From NCBI RefSeq assembly GCF_028502605.1, contig NW_026611594.1, forward strand, positions 885,501 to 949,500: a stretch of 64,000 bases of DNA, read 5' to 3'. Below the pieces are notes generated by a model that searched no databases, was not told the origin of the DNA, and saw only the letters and a list, made by a program, of their open reading frames with translations. Positions 57,046-64,000 of this stretch are shown here, piece by piece (position 1 is the first letter of the stretch; every line of letters starts with the position of its first letter). The translations under genes were made by a program, and so were the position numbers. The stretch comes from Trichoderma breve (taxonomy: Eukaryota > Ascomycota > Sordariomycetes > Hypocreales > Hypocreaceae).

Positions 57046-58634
57046 ATGTTGCGTTCTGTTGCGATTGCTGCGCTTTTGGGCGCTGGGTCGGCTGCTGCGG
57101 CGTCGACTTGCTCCCTTACCAAAAAGTGCCCTGAAGACGCGCCTTGCTGCTCCCGTATGTGGAATCAATTGCGAATTCATTATTCATTTTCTTGCTGTAG
57201 GATTTCCCGCTGACAAAATGGTTCTTGTGTCTAGAATATGGCGAGTGTGGTGTTGGCGCCTACTGCCTCGGCGGCTGCGATCCCCGAATGTCCTTTTCGC
57301 TCGACTCGTGCACGCCCGCGCCCGTGTGCAAGTCCAAGACGATGACCTTTGACAAGGACCTCAGCAGCATCGCCGACATTAGCGACTACCTCGGTGACCC
57401 GTCCACGGCCGACTGGATGGCCCAGGGAGAGCCTGCCTACTTTGACGGCAATGTGCTGCTGACCATGCCCAAGAACAGCGTCGGAACTGTGCTGGCAACG
57501 ACCGAGTACATGTGGTATGGCAATGTCAAGGCCAAGTTCAAGACGAGCCGTGGCAGGGGTGTGGTGACTGCTTTCATCCTGCTGTCTGATGTCAAGGACG
57601 AGATTGATTATGAGTTTGTCGGTGTTGATCTGGGCACTGCGCAGACCAACTGGTACTTCCAGGGCATCCCTGACTGTGAGTTTTATTTCCCTTCCCAGAG
57701 ACGGTGTATCGTGATGATTGCAATTGAATCAATGCTGACGACGTGACTCACAGACAACAACTCTGGCAACATTACCAAGCTCTCCGACACCTTCAACAAC
57801 TACCACACCTACGAGATCAACTGGACCCCCGATCAGATCCAGTGGCTCGTCGATGGCCAGGTCGGCCGCACCGTCAACCGCAAGGATCACTGGAACGCCA
57901 CCTCCAACCAGTGGTCATTCCCCCAGACCCCCTCCCGTGTCCAAATCTCCATCTGGCCCGGTGGTCTTGCCAGCAACGCCCAGGGAACCATTGACTGGGC
58001 CGGTGGTGAGATTGACTGGAACGCTGAGGACATCCAGAAGAACGGCTACTTTTACGCCACCTTTGAGTCCGTCGAGGTTTCCTGCTACAAGGCCACTGGC
58101 GAGCTCGGCAGCAGCTCGGGCGTCAGCTACACATATGACAACATCCGGGCCACCAACGACACCGTCGTCAACGGCAACAAGCGCACCAACTTGGCCACGC
58201 TGGAGGGCACCGGTCTCGACATGGATGCCGGCAAGCAGGATGATTCGTCGTCGTCGTCGGCTGCACCCTCGGGAACCGCCTCCAAGTCTGCCAGCAAGCC
58301 CAAGAACACCCAGGCCTCGATCCCCGGTGGAAGCAACGGCTCTTCCGGCACCGTCCCCGGCGGCGACGACTCTGGCGACAAGGGAAGCTCTGGTGGATCC
58401 AGCGGCGGTAGCAGCGGAGGCAGCAGCGGAGGCTCCTCTGGCGGCTCCTCTGGCGGCTCTGGTGGCAGCGCCCCTGCTGATACTTCTGGCTGCTCGACTT
58501 CCAGCTTCAACCAGGACTGCGGCAGCAGCAGCGACTCCAGCGGCAGCAAGAGCGGCAACAAGAACGCCGGATCAAAGACTGGCGTCAGTGTCCTGGCAGT
58601 GGGCCTGGCCGGTGCTGCTCTGTGTTTGATTTAA
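57046..58634 (+). CDS. CRH-type GH16 chitin-glucan transglycosidase, GPI-anchored
   Basis: Exons 57046-57154, 57235-57675 and 57754-58634 give 476 residues. The first intron (80 bp) lies in the cysteine-rich head. A signal peptide (MLRSVAIAALLGAGSAAAA) is followed by a cysteine-rich, chitin-binding-like module (about 21-60, with CPEDAPCCSQYGECGVGAYC). The GH16 domain (about 75-285) has the catalytic motif DEIDYE at 158-163, with Glu159 as nucleophile and Glu163 as acid/base. Then comes a serine/glycine-rich linker with about six GSSG repeats and a C-terminal hydrophobic segment (VSVLAVGLAGAALCLI) typical of a GPI attachment signal. Crh1/Utr2 enzymes transfer chitin chains onto beta-1,6/1,3-glucan at the cell surface. 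The repeat-rich stalk is likely heavily O-mannosylated and length-variable. Confidence 0.9.
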
Positions 58635-59647
58635 GTCGAGTTGGATAGTCTGATGGCTTTGACTTGGTTCTTTTTTGGGTTAATTTTTGTTGACATTTTT
58701 GCGGGCTTCATATTTTCTCCCCCATCTTCTATACGCCTCATACTCTTGGTGTTTTGAATGTGTTTATGCATAGTTGAGAATAGTGCCGCCCTGAATCGGT
58801 TGGACAGATGTGCGAAATGATAATGAATGGAAGGGGCGGAGGGCCTTAATTTGGATGTATTTAGGAGAGATTGAAGTTGTATTTAGGGGTCAGATTTGAC
58901 TGATTACTTGTCTCATACTTGTGCTTGCTTACTGGTTTGTGCGCTGTGCTGGAGACGTAATATCACGTTTGAGTACTGCATTTTGTTTGGTTGTCTATTT
59001 CTAGGTGCCGTAAGAAACAATGACGCCTCATTCTATATTTTACACTGGAGGGCTTGAATTGGTTGGTGCAGTTCGTGAGTTTTGACAGCATCGTTGACTT
59101 GACGATGACTCAAGTGGCGTTTCTTTCATTCACATGTAGCGTGTGAAGCGTACGTTACATGAGATTCAAACGCAGCATATTGTCCATATAGAAGATGCAC
59201 GATACATGCAATGCTCATGCTACGTTGTCTTGGCCTCTGTTAGCACAAAAGATAGACAGTTTAACTGGAGCTACACGCAATGTAAAACGGCGTGTCGTGA
59301 CCCCCACACAGATCTATTTAATCAATCTCGCATCGAGAATAATCCCCGCGTACCCTGGAGAAAGTTTGTCATTACATTTTCTCTTCTTCTTTTACTTTTT
59401 TTCTTGAAGATTGTTTTCCATTTTGTTGTGAGCTGTGTGTCTTGTTTGGAAGGAATTGAATGTGTGACGGGATCGGCGATTGACTTAGAGTCTGACCTCA
59501 TTGTGATTGATTTGTGCGAGCTTGTGCTTGTTATTTTCCCCCACCTATTTCGACAAACTTCACTTTCAAACCGACATTGATCATTGACTCTTCCAAGCGC
59601 CATACAATTATACGCGTTCTACAGTTCTCATAAAGACTCTTACAATC
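58635..59647. other. Intergenic, no gene seen
   Basis: 3' flank of the CRH gene and promoter of the lactonase-family gene. Open frames at 59143-59580 look like chance. Confidence 0.55.
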
Positions 59648-60745
59648 ATGTCTCGCCGTCTGCTTATTGCTCGCCCGGGGCACATCTACCTCGCAACTTA
59701 CACCTCCGCCTCAGCAACCATCACAATCGACCTCGACGAGCCGTTTCCCGGTAATCCCTCTTGGTTCGCCGTTTCTCCCACGGATCCTCATTTATTATAT
59801 ACTTTTGATGAAGGTGGCTCGACGACGTATGCTTTTCGTCTGGATCTTTCGGCGAATACATTGACAAAAGTCGCTCAATTGGAAGATGGTAGCAATGGCG
59901 TGTGTCACTTAGCTTTCAACAAAGAGGGGACAATTCTGATTGGCACGTCTTGGGCTGAAGGCACAATCGATATATGGAACACGGAATCTGAAAATCCGGA
60001 ACTCATCACGACGATTCAGTCGAAAGACCCCGTAGTCGACGCTGGGAGAGTCGCGCGCGCTCACGAAGCTGTCCTCGATCCTACGGGCCGCTTCTTCATC
60101 GTCAATGATCTCGGCACAGATTCGATACTCGTGCTTGATGCTCTGCGTCCTGACGTTCCGGTCGTGAGACGCGTCACCGTGCCGTCTGGCTCAGGGCCTC
60201 GACACGGCGTGTTTTATCCCGCCGGGGAGGGCAAGCCAGCGACGCACTACTTTTTGCTCTGCGAGACGAGTAATCGTGTTGAAGTATTTAAGCTAAAGTA
60301 CACGGAGGTGGATATTGAGTTTACGGCTACGGGGAGCTATTCTACGTTTTTGGATGAGGATATGGGTGCGTTTGCTGCGGCGGGAGAGATTGTGCTTTCG
60401 AAGGATGGCGGGCATGTTTATACGTCGAATCGGTTGATGACGACGCCGACGGAGACGATTGCGCATTTTCGGGTGAAGCCTGAGGGTGATGATGGAGGAG
60501 AGCTGAAGTTGGAGTTGGTGGGGGAGACGTCGACGCAGGGGAAACATCCGAGGATGTTTAGTTTGAGCAGGAATGGGAACGAGTTGTTTGTTGGGAATCA
60601 GGAGGGTGAGTGGGCGGTTGTGGTGTTGAGGAGGCGAGAAGATGGGACGTTGGAGGAGAAGCCTGTTGCGGGGGTTTTGATGGAGGATATTGTGAAAGGG
60701 GAAGGGGATGAGAGAGGACCAATGTTTGTGTTGGAGGTTGTGTAG
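59648..60745 (+). CDS. Lactonase-family seven-bladed beta-propeller protein
   Basis: A single-exon gene of 365 residues. The repeated blades are visible as DPHLLYTFDEGGSTTYAFRL, HLAFNKEGTILIGTSWAEGT, EAVLDPTGRFFIVNDLGTDS, SGSGPRHGVFYP, EIVLSKDGGHVYTSNR and GKHPRMFSLSRNGNELFVGN. These fit the 6-phosphogluconolactonase/carboxymuconate-cyclase-like lactonase family. The SGPRHGVFYP and GKHPRMFSLS phrases are the usual active-face signatures. There is no signal peptide, so the protein is probably cytosolic. In fungi, members of this family include muconate-lactonising enzymes of aromatic catabolism (3-carboxy-cis,cis-muconate cyclase) as well as proteins of unknown function. The substrate cannot be fixed from sequence. 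The 3' third has marked G bias on the coding strand (GGGGGAGACG-type codons). Confidence 0.82.
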   Translation: MSRRLLIARPGHIYLATYTSASATITIDLDEPFPGNPSWFAVSPTDPHLLYTFDEGGSTTYAFRLDLSANTLTKVAQLEDGSNGVCHLAFNKEGTILIGTSWAEGTIDIWNTESENPELITTIQSKDPVVDAGRVARAHEAVLDPTGRFFIVNDLGTDSILVLDALRPDVPVVRRVTVPSGSGPRHGVFYPAGEGKPATHYFLLCETSNRVEVFKLKYTEVDIEFTATGSYSTFLDEDMGAFAAAGEIVLSKDGGHVYTSNRLMTTPTETIAHFRVKPEGDDGGELKLELVGETSTQGKHPRMFSLSRNGNELFVGNQEGEWAVVVLRRREDGTLEEKPVAGVLMEDIVKGEGDERGPMFVLEVV

Positions 60746-60878
60746 TTGGTTAAGAAAGGGATCGATGTATATGTATTCATCTATATGAACGCTACATGTT
60801 TGTCTGGGTATGGCAGTCTATACGATATTATACTAAGGTTCTTCAAATTTCTTCCGCCTCTTGAAATCAAGATTCTCT

Positions 60879-62898
60879 CTAAATTAACAACAGTCCCATC
60901 ACTGCAAACACCATGCTGAAAGCGAGGCCGTGTGCACCCATCTTGCCAGCACCGTTCTTATCGCCGCTCTGCGCACTCTCCGCATCAGCACCATTCGTAG
61001 CACTGCTCTTCGCAGTGTTAGCAGCCGTAGTCGAAGCAGCTTCCGTCGAGCGCGCACCAGAAGGCGATGCCGTCGTGGAAGAAGGGGGCTGGACGGTAGA
61101 TGAAGCGGGAGCAGTTGTAGAGGAAGCTGCCTTGGAAGCGGTCTTGGAAGGGGATGACGAGGATGATGATTGGGAGGGAGACGAGGGCTCTTCGCTGCCG
61201 TTGGTGTTGCATGTGCCCTCGAGGTCTTGGAGGGACGAGGTAGATGTGATAGTCTTGACGCTGGTGCCGCAGTTGACGTAGGGGGCGAGGTGGACCATGC
61301 TGCCTGTGAGGTCGAACACAGCTGCACATATTCCCATTAGTTTGTGTTTTATATAGAGACATTGTATCTATATACATGTATGTATAGGGGTAATAGAGAA
61401 CTTACCATATGCAGACCGCAAAAAGGTATCGCCAAGCAGCGCAAACTGCGTGCTCCCCATCATCCCCAGGTAACAATGCGGCGGCAGCGAAGACACCGAC
61501 CGGATCATCTCACTGTACGGCACCTTGATCGTGACCCCATCGAAATCGAAATCAATGGTTCCAGGCTCGTTGATAAGACCGCAGTCCACAATGGCGAACC
61601 CGCTGTCGTCAGTGCCCGTCGATCCAAGACTGTCCGCAATCTCATTCACCAGCGATTGCGGCAAGAGAGTTAGGGTCGAACCGCTGTCGAGGAAGACGGT
61701 CATTTTGGTGTTGGCAAAAGTCGTCGATTTGCCAGTCGGTGGCGATAGGGAAATCGAGTTCATGTCGACCCAGTAGCGAGCAACACCGTCAGGAGAATCA
61801 TCAGCAGGGACAATCGGCAGATGAGCAAGTTTACCACTGAATTTCCCCGTGTCAACACCGCCAAAGATGATGACGCCCTCCTCCTCCGTCTTGCTACCCA
61901 GCGCCAAACTAAACGCCTTCGTCTTGGTAACACCCTGCTTGGCCAGCTCGTCGATAAAGTTCGGATAGAGCGTGTTGACCCCTTCGCCGGCGCCGATGCC
62001 GAGAATACCCGAGAACTCGTCGACACTGGCGTCCGCAACACCAAACTGGACGTCCTTCATGGTGGCGGAGCCCGGGAGCGAGATGCTGTCCTGGACGTAG
62101 GAGACGTTTGCGCTGCCGATGCCGTAGCGGAGCTGGGCGGCGCTGCCGGTGACGAAGGAGGTGGACGAGGATTTGGGGTCGTAGAAGCCGATGGCGCGGC
62201 AGAAGCGCTGGTCGGAGGTTTGGACGTTGGAGCAGTCGGGGTTGACCCAGAGCTCGAAGGAGCCGGTGTCGATTTGGGCGTAGACGGTTTGGGGAGGAGT
62301 TCCAATGTTGACTATTCATATACATATATTAGCAGCTATATCAAGAGTGATCTTGGGATATGAGTTACTTACGTTGAGCGTAGTACGAAACATCAGAGCG
62401 GTTCTCGACTTGGACTTCTACGGCTCGCTTGTCCAAAGTGCCGTGGTGGGCGTGGATGATGGGCAACGTAATGGTCCCCGAAGGAATCTCCTCGACCGGC
62501 AGCTTGCGCTTCTCGTTAAAGGGGAGAATGTGGAAAGGCTTGTCTTCGTCATCCTCGCTTCTCCGCTGAGGCACGGGGAGAGTGATTCTGCCATCCGCAC
62601 CGTCGTCGTCCTCGAGAATCTTGCGCTTGCTGGGATTCGGGTACGGCAGGATATGCCATGGCTTGTCCTCCTCTTCCCGACTTTCGACGTCTCGTTTGCT
62701 TGGGTAAGGGAACGGCAGGATGTGAAACGGCTTGTCCTCCTCCTCGGCCTTAACATCTACTCCTCGGGCCGTTAAATGTGAAGCCGGAGGGACCGGTAGA
62801 GTGATTGTGTTGCCGACGTCTTCCGGCTCAAAGGCATGCTTTGGCCGTGCCTGAGCCAGGACGGCTAGAGAAAGGACGAGAAATTGTGAGATTGCCAT
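60879..62898 (-). CDS. GPI-anchored aspartic protease with kexin-site peptide repeats in its pro-region
   Basis: Exons 62898-62373, 62311-61406 and 61321-60879 give 624 residues. The introns (61 and 84 bp) have GTAAGT donors, and phases fit. Order: a signal peptide (1-17); a pro-region (18-158) of short cassettes with HILP at 59, 82 and 123 and ITLP at 32, 105 and 143; then dibasic sites at 68-69, 91-92, 112-113, 130-131 and 157-158. The last site lies just before the mature enzyme. A pepsin-fold catalytic domain follows, with active-site Asp190 (IDTGS) and Asp384 (LDSGS). Next is a Ser/Thr-rich stalk (SSPSKTASKAASSTTAPAS) and a C-terminal hydrophobic GPI signal (AFSMVFAVMGLLLI). Yapsin-like enzymes act at the cell surface on wall and secreted proteins. 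The repeat-rich pro-region is unlike the usual short propeptide and resembles a kexin-processed peptide precursor. Confidence 0.88.
62424..62848 (-). repeat. Coding repeats: peptide cassettes of the protease pro-region
   Basis: Covers residues about 17-158 of the protease. Three cassettes read EEDKPFHILPFPYPSKR, EEEDKPWHILPYPNPSKR and DEDKPFHILPFNEKR. Three others contain GNTITLPVPP, GRITLPVPQRR and GTITLPII. The order is ITLP, HILP, HILP, ITLP, HILP, ITLP. Acidic runs precede each HILP unit, and KR or RR closes five of the six. Confidence 0.85.
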
Positions 62899-64000
62899 GA
62901 TGCGTATATCAATGATTGTTGTCTTGTATAAACCGTATGCGTTTGTACTCGTATATGTGCGTGCGTATATGTGTAGATGCGTATATATTAACAGAACCAG
63001 ATATTAGAGAATGATAATGAAGGACAAAATCGCAATAAAAAAACAGCCGTCAAGGCCGTCGCGTTCAAAAAATGAGAAGCCAGCTCCCGAAAGGAAAAGA
63101 ATGATTGAGGATGGAAGCTTCGCGACAGAGTCAAAAAGAACAAAGAAAGAGGTTTAAAAAGAGGGAAGCATTACTCGGCTACATGTACAGATGAAATTGT
63201 AGGACGCAAAAGAAAAAACGAAACACAGACCCAAGAAAATCGCATCTAGGATGACGGAGCCGGGGTTAGAGGCTTGTTGTGAAAATGGGGACCAGGATGA
63301 GTTATTATTAGTGCGGCTCCAATGTTTACTGGATAGACGCTCTACTGTACAGCTTTCAGCTACTGGGATAGGGATTGAAGCTATTCGATATTAACTGGAG
63401 ACGGATCCAAAGACATGGTTGCGTGAACCAGTGAGTCTTGGCTGTCGTGTGTTAGTAGCGCTCCTGCAACGGCGCGGTCAAGGGACACGCGGCTGAAGAA
63501 AGAGCTGTCATATTCACTATTTACTGTATTTTCTCTCTTTCGTTTGGCTGGATTTTTACTACTTGGAGGTGATTAGGAGGCCTGCGGGGTTTGAAGTTTT
63601 GCAGGGGCGGTTGAGATGGTGAAACGCGAAGCGTCGAGGGTTCCGTTCTGGGGCTCAAACACGGAGGAAGAGAGCTTGGTGAACGCGTGGCTGAAGGTCG
63701 CTCCAAGTGCCGACGAGGCCGATCATGGTTGGTTGGCTTGAAGATATCTTTAGCGGAGGTTCTTCTTCACTATTCTTTTCGTCGTCATCTCTTGAGGTTT
63801 AGTTATGGCTGTGGTTGATATTGTTGAAGCTTCGGTTGAGCTGCCCTGACTCGTGGAGACGGGCCAAGAAAGTCCGGCGCCCCTGGTTCATCTTCTAGCA
63901 AGGCTATCCATCTCACCTATTGCAACGACACACCGTCCTGCCAAGCGTGCCTTGACGGCCCTGGAAATGAAAGATTGGCACAGCGGATGGACTAGCCTGT
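62899..64000. other. Promoter region, no gene seen to the window end
   Basis: Upstream of the protease gene. The first 100 bases have alternating GTATATGTGCGTGCGTATAT-like purine/pyrimidine steps, and A-rich stretches follow to about 63240. A minus-strand open frame at 63521-63706 lacks any protein feature. Confidence 0.5.

Noticed and set aside
58127..58561. 144-codon frame opposite the CRH stalk
   Set aside because: Leucine/proline-rich mirror of the Gly/Ser repeat coding region.
61821..62363. 180-codon frame opposite the protease exon 2
   Set aside because: Antisense shadow of a confident catalytic domain.
1..64000. CRISPR arrays, rRNA genes and intact transposons
   Set aside because: No regularly spaced repeat-spacer array, no rRNA-like sequence and no transposase or reverse transcriptase motif were seen; the genome is eukaryotic.

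Overview
The window comes from a filamentous ascomycete. Genes are split by short introns (mostly 50-85 bp) with GTATGT/GTAAGT donors, CTRAY-type branch points and YAG acceptors. The gene content includes Zn2Cys6 regulators, a 2EXR protein, a NACHT-WD40 STAND protein, GPI-anchored wall enzymes and a CYP61-type P450. It looks most like Sordariomycetes, probably Hypocreales and Trichoderma-like; that placement is inferred from protein style, not from a search. I rebuilt exon structures by hand and checked phase for every multi-exon gene; coordinates given in the entries are my splice calls.

Left part (1-31 kb) is accessory in character. It starts with the 5' part of an ACT_3 (DUF2241) protein, a crotonase-fold enzyme and a 2EXR protein. 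A compact four-gene group follows at 4.2-11.9 kb: Zn2Cys6 regulator, divergent short-chain dehydrogenase, a paralogue of the sterol C-22 desaturase Erg5, and a second Zn2Cys6 regulator. Two promoters in this group share a 20-base module ending in TGCTCCGGA, and one also holds a perfect 13-bp inverted repeat with CGGAG arms, so it may be a small co-regulated cluster. Beyond it lie an F-box protein, a 2.9-kb non-coding stretch with a 16-bp minisatellite, a protein with transposase-like psq/CENP-B DNA-binding domains, a PQ-loop membrane protein, a small secreted cysteine-rich protein whose upstream region carries six regularly spaced ACACGG motifs, a 1591-aa NACHT-WD40 STAND protein and an FHA-pseudokinase.

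Right part (31.8-64 kb) is mostly core genes: mitochondrial ribosomal protein uL15m, sorting nexin MVP1, a dihydroxy-acid dehydratase containing an 8-nt micro-exon, two divergent Myb/SANT proteins separated by about 8 kb of non-coding DNA, the DEAD-box helicase DBP9, a CRH-type GH16 wall transglycosidase, a lactonase-family beta-propeller protein and a GPI-anchored aspartic protease.

The most unusual item is the aspartic protease. Its pro-region is a chain of short cassettes that alternate two motifs, ITLP[VI] and KP[FW]HILP[FY], mostly closed by dibasic Kex2-type sites. It resembles a fungal kexin-processed peptide precursor fused in front of a yapsin-like protease. The second notable theme is micro-exons: 8 nt in the dehydratase, and a predicted 5 nt in the PQ-loop gene.
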